14,014 nucleotides of DNA from DASSKK01 sp035690495 (lineage in GTDB: Bacteria > Actinomycetota > Actinomycetes > Propionibacteriales > Nocardioidaceae), in contig DASSKK010000090.1 of the NCBI GenBank assembly GCA_035690495.1, positions 1 through 14,014 of the forward strand, written 5' to 3'. The position numbers and the translations under genes are program-made. Below, piece after piece: positions 1 to 6,397 of this stretch; positions within the stretch are counted from its first letter, which is position 1; the number at the start of each line of letters is the position of its first letter. The notes beneath the pieces are model-generated. The model ran no database searches. It had not been told where the DNA came from and worked only from the letters and a program-made list of their open reading frames with translations.

Positions 1-97
1 GTTCAGGTATAATCGACTCCGTCTCCACTCAGCACTCGGCTACCGGACCCCACAAGAGGCCTATAACGAGTACTGGAACCAGCAGCAGGCAGCATAG
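1..97 (+). CDS. IS3-family transposase (OrfB), C-terminal end, cut by window edge
   Basis: Frame 2-97 reads an integrase-type IS3 OrfB tail containing RYNRLRLHSALGYRTP and ending NQQQAA before a TAG stop. The motif HSALGYRTPQEAYNEY is the conserved C-terminal block of IS3-family transposases, downstream of the last catalytic Glu. It resembles the intact OrfB at 12545-13423 (HSGLGYRTPEEAYNEY) but differs at several positions, so it is a related element and not the same one. The rest of the gene lies upstream of the window, so whether it is intact cannot be judged. Confidence 0.8.
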   Translation, partial: FRYNRLRLHSALGYRTPQEAYNEYWNQQQAA

Positions 98-138
98 AAT
101 CACTATAAATCACTGTCCGAAAAACGCGCGGCAGACCA
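2..138 (+). repeat. 137-bp direct repeat, copy 1 (right end of IS3-family element)
   Basis: This stretch recurs at 215-351 (offset 213) with a single mismatch (T at 100, G at 313). It covers the last 32 codons of an IS3 transposase plus about 41 bases of terminal sequence, ending GCAGACCA. Read on the reverse strand, the end starts TGGTCTGCC and runs into CGGACAGTGATTTA. That is the same layout as the right end of the IS3 element at 12500. Similarity stops exactly after the terminal CCA, which supports this as the element boundary. Confidence 0.85.
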
Positions 139-214
139 ACCGGGCCGGTACCACCTACACCGACTCGCGGTACCAACTGCGTGGACTACCGGTACCAACC
201 GGCGCTATGCGCCA
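139..214. repeat. Three GGTACCA repeats at 22-bp spacing between the two IS3 ends
   Basis: GGTACCA starts at 147, 169 and 191, an exact 22-bp period; the last two copies extend to GGTACCAAC. Regularly spaced short direct repeats are typical of transposase-binding ends of some elements, for example the multiple terminal repeats of the IS21 family. The segment could be a fragment of such an end. No open frame of note is present. The repeat is seen directly; its role is inferred. Confidence 0.4.
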
Positions 215-310
215 TTCAGGTATAATCGACTCCGTCTCCACTCAGCACTCGGCTACCGGACCCCACAAGAGGCCTATAACGAGTACTGGAACCAGCAGCA
301 GGCAGCATAG
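215..310 (+). pseudogene. IS3-family transposase C-terminal fragment (second copy)
   Basis: A near-identical copy of the 32-codon tail at 2-97. Upstream of 215 the frame leaves the IS3 sequence: the residues before the Phe-Arg-Tyr-Asn-Arg block are unrelated, where intact relatives have YIEF. This copy is therefore a truncated fragment with no upstream transposase. It ends at the same TAG stop (308-310). Confidence 0.75.
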
Positions 311-351
311 AAGCACTATAAATCACTGTCCGAAAAACGCGCGGCAGACCA
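215..351 (+). repeat. 137-bp direct repeat, copy 2
   Basis: Second copy of 2-138 with one mismatch, in the same orientation and separated by 76 bp. It begins within a codon of the transposase and ends at the terminal CCA of the element. The near-identity implies a recent duplication or recombination, not two old independent insertions. Confidence 0.85.
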
Positions 352-387
352 GAACTACGCAACTGCCCCGCCCCCAGCTCGCCGCGG

Positions 388-543
388 ATCCTGGAGATCT
401 TCGCCGGCATCCAACGCCACCACCTGACCCACGACGACGACATCGTGCAGACCTTCGAACCGGCCCTGACCCCGCTACACCAGCAGGTCCTCGACCTCCT
501 CCACGTCCCAGCCAGCGCCTACACCACCACCAGCCATTCCTGA
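388..543 (+). pseudogene. C-terminal fragment of a probable transposase
   Basis: The frame from 388 reads ILEIFAGIQRHHL, later LTPLHQQVLDLL, ending SHS with TGA at 541-543. Its short hydrophobic 'LHQQVLDLL.VPASAY' tail resembles C-termini of some IS1634/IS4-superfamily transposases, but I cannot assign a family with certainty. There is no start codon or catalytic residue, so it can only be a remnant. Its neighbours (IS3 ends to the left) fit an IS graveyard. Confidence 0.3.
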
Positions 544-861
544 GCCAACGGTGGGGGGCCAAAACCCGGTCGAGAAGTGCGGAACGTCAGTCACTAGCTG
601 CGGAAGTCCGGTCTGAGTATGGCGAGTTGTGCCGACTGCACCTGGTCAGGCCGCCCGGGTTCGGGTCGCAGATTGGACCGCCCCGGCAGTTAGCTGCCGA
701 TCTAGCAGCGCGGCTCTGCCTACGCCAGCAGCATGAGTCGCAGGTGGGAGATCCGGTCACGGGCGGCGCTGGCGCTCGCGGCGGCGCGGTCCCGCCTGGA
801 GGTGGCGGCGTACTTCGCGCCGGGCCGGTCAGCCGCTGAGCCGCTACGCGGCTGTAGCTGC
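544..861. other. Stretch with no recognised gene
   Basis: About 320 bases between the transposase remnant and the regulator's promoter. No long frame has recognisable protein similarity. A 48-codon reverse-strand frame starting at the ATG at 863 and running to about 717 encodes an Ala/Arg-rich helix-like stretch (RRDRAAASASAARDRISHL). It could be the tail of an unknown protein or chance, and I do not call it a gene. I see no tRNA or clear terminator here. Confidence 0.5.
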
Positions 862-885
862 ATGCAAGTTTGCATACACTATGAT
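853..885 (+). promoter_or_regulatory. Putative promoter of the GntR regulator
   Basis: A TATGAT hexamer (880-885) is a good -10 candidate about 45 bases before the ATG at 931. The -35 candidate at about 853-858 (TGTAGC) is weak. The spacer holds the perfect inverted repeat at 862-875. A repressor site between -35 and -10 would suit negative autoregulation. Confidence 0.35.
862..875. promoter_or_regulatory. Perfect inverted repeat ATGCAA-GT-TTGCAT, candidate GntR operator
   Basis: Six-base arms are exact reverse complements around a 2-base centre. The site lies 55 bases upstream of the GntR start, between the candidate -35 and -10. Short palindromes of this size are typical operators of dimeric GntR/FCD regulators, which commonly bind their own promoters. 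The TTGCAT half-site recurs over the ribosome site of the first gene of the catabolic operon (12353-12358). Recognition by this regulator is inferred. Confidence 0.45.
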
Positions 886-930
886 GGGGGAATCGCTCGT
901 GCAACTTCGCCCGGAAGGAACTCGGCTTCG

Positions 931-1569
931 ATGACCGACCTTGCCGTATCGCTCACCGAGGAAGCACACCGCCGCCTCAGGAGCGACATCATCACGGGCC
1001 GCATCCGACCAAACGTGCACTTGGTAGCCAATGACCTCGCCCAGCAACTTGAGATCTCTCGGACCCCAATCCGGGAGGCTCTCCAGTTGTTGGCCAGCGA
1101 AGGTCTGGTCGCGGCCACCCGGCGTGGTTTCGTGGTTCGGGAATACTCCAATGAAGAGATCCGTCACATCTACGAAGTGCGAGCTGCTCTGGAGGAGATG
1201 GCCGCGCGACTGGCCGCCGAGCGGGCGACCGACGCGCAGATTGAGGCCCTGGAGAAGCTCGGCGCACATACTAAGGAGGCCGCGGAACGCCCGCGTGAGA
1301 TGATCGTGGACCTGAACGACGCGTTCCATGATTCGATCATGATCGCCGCCAGCAATCCGCGAATGCAGCACATCAATTCGCGCAACTCCGAGCAGTTCTT
1401 TAACTACAACATCGCCAAGTTGTACTCCCATGAGGAGGCGTCGCTCGCGATAGCCGAGCACGAGGGCATGCTCAAGGCCATCAAGATGCGCGACAGCGAC
1501 GCCGCCGCTGAGGCTGCGCGAGAACACGTGATGAACTCCCTCGAGGTTACTCTCCAGAAGTTGCGCTGA
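931..1569 (+). CDS. GntR-family transcriptional regulator, FadR/FCD subfamily
   Basis: A 212-residue DNA-binding regulator. The N-terminal winged helix (about residues 8-75) shows the GntR signature: LRSDIITGRI, then LAQQLEISRTPIREAL, then the wing LLASEGLV. The C-terminal FCD domain (about 85-205) begins IRHIYEVRAALEEMAARLA. It has the D-x3-H pair in LNDAFHDSI and two later His (AIAEHEGML, AAREHV), the usual metal-binding set. FCD proteins bind small organic acids or amino acid metabolites and mostly repress nearby catabolic genes. The ATG at 931 is preferred because GGAAGGA lies about 10 bases upstream and the domain begins at once; the frame stays open further upstream without a better start. 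The length is normal. The stop at 1567-1569 touches a truncated IS21 element. It probably once adjoined the catabolic operon, now about 2.8 kb away behind IS elements. Confidence 0.9.
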   Translation: MTDLAVSLTEEAHRRLRSDIITGRIRPNVHLVANDLAQQLEISRTPIREALQLLASEGLVAATRRGFVVREYSNEEIRHIYEVRAALEEMAARLAAERATDAQIEALEKLGAHTKEAAERPREMIVDLNDAFHDSIMIAASNPRMQHINSRNSEQFFNYNIAKLYSHEEASLAIAEHEGMLKAIKMRDSDAAAEAAREHVMNSLEVTLQKLR

Positions 1570-1570
1570 C

Positions 1571-2188
1571 GAAGAAGCTCCAGGCGGCCTCGCAGCCAGC
1601 GATCACCGCAGTCAGGGTCTGGGAGTAGGTCAACCACACGAACATGTGCCGAGACACCACCGCGGTGAAGATCAGCGCGTGCACCTTCCGGCGCCGTCCC
1701 GTCTCAGGGTCGACCAGGTAGCCCATCTGACCGAAGTCGACCTGCAACTCCACCCCCGGCTCACCGTCGTTGATCCGCACGGTGGTCTTCTTCGCACCGA
1801 AGCCGCAGCGTTCGGCCGCGAACCGGTGCAGCGTGCGATACGGCACTCGGCAGCCCTGCCGTGCCAGCAGCTCCTCGATCTTCACGATCGACAACGGCTC
1901 GGTATCGCCGGTGCCCTTGACCCATCCGGTGATCTGTTCCTCACGTTCGGCCAGCAACTCCCAAGCGGCGCCGTGCCCGTTCGGGCGCACCGGGCGGACC
2001 GCCTCAAGGACCGCGCCGATCAGCTCATCGGTGACCGCCTCGCCGCCGGCCTCCCTGGACAAGCCAGCGGCCTCGGCCGCCTCGACGTACCGACGCGCGG
2101 TCTTGCGGTCCACCCCCGCCCGCTCGGCGACCTTGCGCAGACCGGCGCCCTCGAGCCAGGCCCACAACACCTCTCGTACCTCAACCAC
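1571..2188 (-). pseudogene. istA: istA', truncated IS21-family transposase
   Basis: This is the N-terminal part, about 205 residues, of a protein usually 400 or more. An HTH region comes first (LEGAGLRKVAERAGVDRKTARRY). A linker follows, then the start of the DDE core with VELQVDFGQMGY, whose Asp is the first catalytic residue. Similarity ends at EAAWSFF (1571-1576). The frame then runs for eight codons into antisense GntR sequence and stops at 1547. The second Asp and the Glu are missing, so it is inactive. The GTG at 2188 is chosen because AGGGAGG sits just upstream; an in-frame GTG at 2209 is possible. istB, the ATPase helper, is absent. Confidence 0.8.
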
Positions 2189-2290
2189 GCTGACCTCCCT
2201 GAATCCCACCGCGCACGACCTCCGCGTCGACCGGCATGACGCGAGCAGTCAACGGGTGAATCGCCGACCCACCGGCACGGCGCGCCGGAT

Positions 2291-2357
2291 GGTCCCATGA
2301 CTGGCAACCAGGGTGGTCCCATGAAGCTGGCAGAAAACCGCTCAGGGCGGTCCCATG
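2291..2357. repeat. IS21 multiple terminal repeats (three GGTCCCATG units)
   Basis: Copies start at 2291, 2315 and 2349. On the reverse strand each reads CATGGGACC followed by A/G-CCCTGG-like sequence. In IS21 elements such repeats bind IstA at the element end. Confidence 0.65.
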
Positions 2358-2393
2358 CTCATGGCAGGCGACACCGCCACCGCGATACTGGGA

Positions 2394-2401
2394 AGCGCTG
2401 T
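2394..2401 (+). repeat. Target site duplication AGCGCTGT, left copy
   Basis: Identical to 3860-3867 and directly flanking the inverted ends of the IS256-family element. Eight bases is the usual IS256-family duplication length. Confidence 0.9.
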
Positions 2402-2428
2402 GAGCTTGTCCCGGGTCTCGTAGAACTT

Positions 2429-2472
2429 GAGGTGGCGGTCCCCCACCTGAGGCCTGCCGAGTGGTAGGCCTC
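2429..2472 (+). other. Two tandem hairpins in the left end of the IS256-family element
   Basis: The first hairpin pairs AGGTGG with CCACCT around a short loop (about 2430-2448). The second pairs GAGGCCTGCC (2449-2458) with GGTAGGCCTC (2463-2472) around GAGT, with one mismatch. No U-run follows, so they are not classic terminators. Hairpins between an IS end and its transposase often damp read-through transcription or translation. Confidence 0.5.
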
Positions 2473-2510
2473 GGGTGAACCGTCAAGTACACCCGTGGAA
2501 GGGGACCGTC

Positions 2511-3812
2511 ATGAGCAAGAACTACCAGAAGAACGCGACCGACACGAGCGCGCTCGCCGTGCCCGAGCAGGTCAGCGTGGCGATGAACGAGATCGCCGCA
2601 GACATGCGCGAGGGCCTGCTCGCGCTCGCGGTGGGCGCGGGCCTGCAGGTGATGGGCCAGCTGATGGACGCCGACGTGAGTGCGGTGTGCGGGCCGAAGG
2701 GGAAGCACAACCCGGACCGGTTCGCGGTCCGGCACGGCGCCGAGCGCGGCTCGGTGGCTCTGGGTGGGCGTCGTACCCCGGTCGAGCGGCCGCGGATGCG
2801 TGCAGTCGACGGCTCCGGTGAGGTGTCCGTGCCGGCCTACGAGTTGTTCAACTCCACCGAGCTGCTCGGGAAGATGGCGATGGAGAAGATGCTTGCCGGC
2901 CTGTCGACCCGCCGCTACCCGGTCGGGCTCGAGCCCGTCGGGGAGCAGGTCCAGGCGGCCTCGCGGTCGACGAGCAAGTCCGCGGTCTCGCGCAGGTTCG
3001 TGAAGATGACCGAGCACGCGCTGGCCGACCTGCTCACTGCGAACCTGTCCGAGCTGGACCTGGTGGCGTTGATGGTCGACGGGGTCTACTTCGCTGAGCA
3101 CCTGTGCGTGGTCGCGCTGGGCATCGGCATCGACGGGACCAAGCACCCGCTCGCGGTCACCGAGGGCTCCACGGAGAACACCACCGTGGTCAAGGACCTG
3201 CTGGTCGGGCTGCGCGAACGCGGCCTGGATGTCACCAAGCCGGTTCTGGCGGTCCTCGACGGCTCCAAGGCGCTGGCCGCCGGGGTGCGGGAGGTCTTCG
3301 ATCACCCGGTGATCGCTCGGTGTCAGGTGCACAAGCTCAGGAACGTCCGGGACCACCTGCCCGAGACGATGCGCGGTCCGGTCGAGCGGAAGATGCGGCA
3401 GGCCTACCACGCCGACTCCGCCCTGGCCGCCGAGGCGCTGCTGACCGCGCTCGCCAAGGAGCTGGACAAGACCCATCCCGGTGCCGCGGGCAGCCTGCGC
3501 GAGGGCCTGCACGAGACGCTGACCGTGCTGCGGCTGGGCGTGCCGCCCACCCTGGCCCGCACCTTGAGGTCGACCAACGCTGTGGAGTCGATGATCGGGA
3601 TCAGTCGCGAGCACGCCAAGAACGTCAAACGGTGGCGCGACGGGCAGATGGCGCTGCGCTGGTGCGCGGCCGGCATGGTCGAAGCTGGCAAGCAGTTCCG
3701 CCGGGTCAACGGCCACCTGCACCTGCCCACCCTCCGCGACGCGCTGGAACGGCATGTCGCCGCCGAAACTGTCGGAGCCGACTGCAACACTCAAGACGTG
3801 AGCGCAGCCTGA
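2511..3812 (+). CDS. IS256-family transposase (mutator type)
   Basis: A 433-residue DDE transposase, normal length for the family. The first catalytic Asp is in LVALMVDGVYF, the second in VLAVLDGSKAL, and the Glu in RSTNAVESMIG. The family C/H pair is in ARCQVHKLRNV. The ATG at 2511 has GGAAGGGG about 8 bases upstream. An in-frame GTG/ATG further up at about 2475 falls within the hairpin region and is less likely. No frameshift or missing catalytic residue is seen, so it is probably functional. It moves its own element by a copy-out mechanism with a circular intermediate, as known for IS256. Confidence 0.93.
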   Translation: MSKNYQKNATDTSALAVPEQVSVAMNEIAADMREGLLALAVGAGLQVMGQLMDADVSAVCGPKGKHNPDRFAVRHGAERGSVALGGRRTPVERPRMRAVDGSGEVSVPAYELFNSTELLGKMAMEKMLAGLSTRRYPVGLEPVGEQVQAASRSTSKSAVSRRFVKMTEHALADLLTANLSELDLVALMVDGVYFAEHLCVVALGIGIDGTKHPLAVTEGSTENTTVVKDLLVGLRERGLDVTKPVLAVLDGSKALAAGVREVFDHPVIARCQVHKLRNVRDHLPETMRGPVERKMRQAYHADSALAAEALLTALAKELDKTHPGAAGSLREGLHETLTVLRLGVPPTLARTLRSTNAVESMIGISREHAKNVKRWRDGQMALRWCAAGMVEAGKQFRRVNGHLHLPTLRDALERHVAAETVGADCNTQDVSAA

Positions 3813-3859
3813 TGCTCACCGGGCCGCCACCGAAGTTCCACGGAACTCGGGACAACCTC

Positions 3860-3867
3860 AGCGCTGT
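3860..3867 (+). repeat. Target site duplication AGCGCTGT, right copy
   Basis: Matches 2394-2401 exactly. Removing the element and one copy would restore a continuous sequence reading ACTGGGA-AGCGCTGT-CGCAAG. Confidence 0.9.
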
Positions 3868-3984
3868 CGCAAGTCTCAAGGACGGGATCTCGGGTGCGCT
3901 GATCGTGAGGAACTTCTCGTGCGAGCGAGACTGTCGCGTTCGCCCCGAGGCGTATCCACCTGTCAGCGCCGGTTTGGAAAGTGG
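3868..3984. other. Short stretch with no recognised gene
   Basis: It lies between the IS256 target duplication and the IS1634-type remnant. An open frame crosses it in phase with nothing recognisable (ending LESGPLRAW before TGA at about 4003). It is probably old mobile-element or flanking DNA. Confidence 0.4.
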
Positions 3985-4300
3985 ACCCCTGCGAGCTTGG
4001 TGATCGACTCCTACCACCAGCTCTGTCGCATCGAGAAGTCGTTCCAGATGTCCAAACCTGCGCCAGGCCCGTCTACCACCACAAGCGCAAGTCGATCGAG
4101 GCGCGCCCGAGCATCGTGTTCGCCGCCCTCACGATCACCCGGCTGATCGAGGACCGCACCGGCTGGTTCGATCAAGAAGTTCGTCCGGACCGCCCGGCGC
4201 TACCGCACCGTCCAGTCCAGATCCGCGCTGGCAGATCGTCACCGCCGAAGGCCCTGCTCCCGCCCGATGGACGCGACGCGCTCCCATTGATCACCTGAGC
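3985..4300 (+). pseudogene. Decayed IS1634-type transposase, C-terminal part
   Basis: Pieces of one transposase appear in several frames. VIDSYHQLCRIEKSFQMSK is at about 4000-4056. ARPVYHHKRKSIEA leading into IVFAALTITRLIEDRTGW follows at about 4062-4163. IKKFVRTARRYRTVQ is in a third frame to about 4213, then IRAG and IVTAEGPAP in others. The YHQL..IEKSF.MSK block with the downstream RPV.H..K..IEA.L.IVFAAL block belongs to IS1634/IS4-type DDE transposases. Breaks include a 5-base tandem duplication (TCCAGTCCAG, about 4211-4220) and small deletions. The N-terminal two thirds are absent. Confidence 0.7.
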
Positions 4301-4357
4301 GAACGGTGCGCACCAACTTGAGCCAAGTCAGGCAGATGTATATCTCGTCTGTGTTTG

Positions 4358-5113
4358 TCAGGGGCAGTCGCCGTTGACGGTGAAGCCACCGTCGACAGCG
4401 AGCACCTGTCCCGTGATGTAGGACGCCGCTTCCGATGCGAGGAACAGCACCACCGAGGCAATCTCGCCGGTGCTTGCGAGTCGACCCATCGGTATCCGTC
4501 CTACCAGCGCGCGCTCGTCAAGAAAGCCCGACTCGAATCCGGAGCGGACCATGTCGGTCATCGTCCACCCGGGTGCGATCGTGTTCACTCGTACGCCGCG
4601 CGCGGCCCACTCCAGAGCGAGTGTCCGGGTGAGACCGGAGAGTCCCGCCTTGGCGGTCGTGTAGCTGACGCGGCCCGAAATACCGGCGAACGCAGCGACC
4701 GAGCCGACGTTGACGATGCTTCCGCGGCCGGCGGCCAGCATGCCGCGTGCCGCAGCTCGGGAGCACCAGAAGACGCCATTGAGGTCGGTGTCGATGACCT
4801 TGAGCCAGTCTTCGTCCGTGTGCTCTTCGGCCCTCGCCCGCACGATGACACCCGCACAGTTGACGAGCAGGGCGACCGTTCCGATGGTGGCTTCGACGTC
4901 TGCGAAGGTAGCGTTGACCGAGGACGCGTCGCCCACGTCCATGCGTCGCGCGTGAGCCCGGAATTCCTTGGCAGTCAGCGCGTCGACCTCGGCGTCCAGC
5001 GCCGCTTGGTCGCGCCCGGTGATGATGACCTCGAAACCGGCTTGGACCAGCTGGTGGGAGATCGCTTTACCGATGCCCTTGGCTCCGCCGGTGATGAGCG
5101 CAAGTTCGGTCAT
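4358..5113 (-). CDS. SDR-family NAD(P)-dependent oxidoreductase
   Basis: A classical short-chain dehydrogenase of 251 residues. The Rossmann cofactor motif is TGGAKGIG (residues 8-15). Arg34 after the second strand suggests NADP(H) preference. NCAG (85-88) replaces the usual NNAG. The catalytic tetrad is Asn112, Ser138, Tyr151 and Lys155 (YTTAK). Substrate is not readable from sequence; relatives oxidise hydroxy acids, sugars or 3-oxoacyl groups. The ATG at 5113 overlaps the upstream dadA-like stop by four bases (ATGA), so it is translationally coupled as the last gene of the operon. It could handle a hydroxy or oxo side chain of the amino acid substrate, or a 2-hydroxy acid feeding the same pathway. 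That role is inferred from context only. Confidence 0.9.
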   Translation of the reverse strand: MTELALITGGAKGIGKAISHQLVQAGFEVIITGRDQAALDAEVDALTAKEFRAHARRMDVGDASSVNATFADVEATIGTVALLVNCAGVIVRARAEEHTDEDWLKVIDTDLNGVFWCSRAAARGMLAAGRGSIVNVGSVAAFAGISGRVSYTTAKAGLSGLTRTLALEWAARGVRVNTIAPGWTMTDMVRSGFESGFLDERALVGRIPMGRLASTGEIASVVLFLASEAASYITGQVLAVDGGFTVNGDCP

Positions 5114-6378
5114 CGTCCCTTCCGCCTGGTGCGAACGACGAACGGCTCCATGGCGAGGGCGGTGCGGCGGCCGGCGAGGATGTCTGCGAGCAAGAGACTG
5201 GAGCCGCATGCCATGGTCCAACCCATGTGGCCGTGCCCGGTGTTGTAGTACAGGTTGATGTGGCGGTGGCCCATGCCGATGATGGGGGGGCCGTCGGGGG
5301 TCATGGGCCGCATGCAGGACCGGGTCCGCGCGTTGTGCCAGTCCGCCGCGCCGGGGAACAACTCCTTGGCCGTGTTGAAGATGTTGTCGAAATCGTGGGT
5401 GGAGTAGCTGCGGTCGTATCCATCGAACTGCGCTGTCGAGGAGATGCGCAAGGTGTCTCCCAGTCGGGACCAGGCGACCAGGGTCTTCTCATCGACGCCG
5501 CCTATGGCGGGAGTGGCGGACTCGTCCTTGACTCTCGCGGTGATGGAGAAGCCCTTTGCTGGAAAGACCGGGATGTTCTGGCCGATGGTGCGAGACAGGA
5601 TAGGGCTCTGGATGCCAGCTGCGAGAACGAACTGGTCGGCGCTGAACTCGCCATTGTCGGTGACCAGGCTGGTGATGCGGTCGCCTTGATCGATGAACCG
5701 CTGTGCGATGACTCCGTTGATGAACTGGACGCCGAACTTTTCGCGGCACACGCGCGCGAGTTCCCGGGTGAACTTCTCGGAGTTTCCACTGCCGTCACCG
5801 ACGCCGTGGATGGCGCCCTTGACGACGTGCGCTGTGTTCTTGAACGCCGGGTCGAGTGCAACGAGGTCTTCGGGGCTAAGCCGCTTGATCTCCTGCCCGT
5901 GCTCGGCTAGAAGGCCCATCTTGGCCAGGCCGAGCTCGAGTTCGTGCGCGTCACGGTATAGGTAGACGGCGCCCTTCTTGATCACGTCGTATTGGAGGGA
6001 CTCCTCCTCCGCGAGGCGGTACATCTCGGCTTGGCTGTACTGGGCGAGGCCGAGCTTCGCCACGGTGTTTGCTCGAGCGCGCTTGGTGGTGCATTCCCGC
6101 ATGAACTGCATGCCCCACCATAGGAACCGAGGATCGAGACTGAACTTGGCCCGGATGGCGGTGGCTTCACCCATGAGGGACTTCATGAGCATCTTCGGAG
6201 CCTGCGGGGACGCCCAGGCGAAAGAGTGGCTTGGGGCGATCAGCCCGGCGTTACCGCCGGTAGCGTCGGTCCCGAGCTCGGGGGCCTTCTCCAGGACGGT
6301 GACTTCGTGGCCATCGCGGGCGAGGTAGTAGGCAGTGGTCACACCGACCACGCCGCCACCAACGATCACAATCTTCAT
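5110..6378 (-). CDS. dadA: D-amino acid dehydrogenase, DadA type (FAD-dependent)
   Basis: A DAO-superfamily flavoprotein of 422 residues, close to the usual 430. The N-terminal FAD motif is IVGGGVVGVTTAYYLARDG, with Glu30 ending the second strand. The C-terminal RPMTPDGPPIIG and NTGHGHMGWTMACG blocks match the DadA signature closely. The family oxidises D-amino acids (typically D-Ala) to 2-imino acids, which hydrolyse to the 2-oxo acid and ammonia. Electrons go to the respiratory chain at the membrane, not to oxygen. The ATG at 6378 starts directly at the FAD motif, 19 bases after ridA; its ribosome site (GGAATGGG) is weak. Next to a racemase and RidA, it is the oxidising step of an amino acid degradation route. 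Substrate preference is unknown. Confidence 0.88.
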   Translation of the reverse strand: MKIVIVGGGVVGVTTAYYLARDGHEVTVLEKAPELGTDATGGNAGLIAPSHSFAWASPQAPKMLMKSLMGEATAIRAKFSLDPRFLWWGMQFMRECTTKRARANTVAKLGLAQYSQAEMYRLAEEESLQYDVIKKGAVYLYRDAHELELGLAKMGLLAEHGQEIKRLSPEDLVALDPAFKNTAHVVKGAIHGVGDGSGNSEKFTRELARVCREKFGVQFINGVIAQRFIDQGDRITSLVTDNGEFSADQFVLAAGIQSPILSRTIGQNIPVFPAKGFSITARVKDESATPAIGGVDEKTLVAWSRLGDTLRISSTAQFDGYDRSYSTHDFDNIFNTAKELFPGAADWHNARTRSCMRPMTPDGPPIIGMGHRHINLYYNTGHGHMGWTMACGSSLLLADILAGRRTALAMEPFVVRTRRKGR

Positions 6379-6397
6379 GACTGTTTGCCCATTCCGG

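Larger units (their letters stand above)
1570..2379 (-). mobile_element. IS21-family element, left half only
   Basis: The fragment contains the first part of istA and the left terminus. The terminus shows three repeats of GGTCCCATG (2291-2299, 2315-2323, 2349-2357, forward strand). The outer end is likely near 2379, reading TGGCGGTGTCGCC on the reverse strand. Multiple terminal repeats are a hallmark of IS21. The distal half of istA, istB and the right end are absent. The break is at about 1570, directly after the GntR stop codon. Confidence 0.75.
2402..3859 (+). mobile_element. Complete IS256-family insertion sequence
   Basis: A 1458-bp element with one transposase gene. The left end GAGCTTGTCCCGGG matches, as an inverted repeat, the right end, whose reverse complement is GAGGTTGTCCCGAG. 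Similarity continues imperfectly for about 35 bases, through GAACTT and GGTGGCGG on both sides. A perfect 8-bp duplication flanks it. The element looks intact and recently inserted, just outside the left end of the IS21 fragment. Confidence 0.92.

Noticed and set aside
1..351. CRISPR array or integron-like repeats
   Set aside because: There are only two long copies, and they encode a transposase tail; the 22-bp spaced units have no spacers of CRISPR type and no cas gene is nearby.
717..863. 48-codon reverse-strand small gene upstream of gntR
   Set aside because: The Ala/Arg-rich helix-like sequence has no family match and no clear ribosome site, and its start overlaps the gntR palindrome.
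2181..3794. 537-codon open frame on the reverse strand across the IS256-family element
   Set aside because: It is antisense to a transposase with clear DDE motifs. Its residues are low-complexity H/R/G/P/Q-rich with no recognisable domain, as expected from a GC-rich shadow frame.
3104..4003. 299-codon forward frame running out of the IS256 element
   Set aside because: It overlaps the transposase in another frame and continues through the target duplication into remnant DNA. There is no domain similarity.
4300..4357. Possible terminator after the SDR gene
   Set aside because: The only hairpin seen (ACTTG-AGC-CAAGT) has a five-base stem and no U-run, too weak to call.
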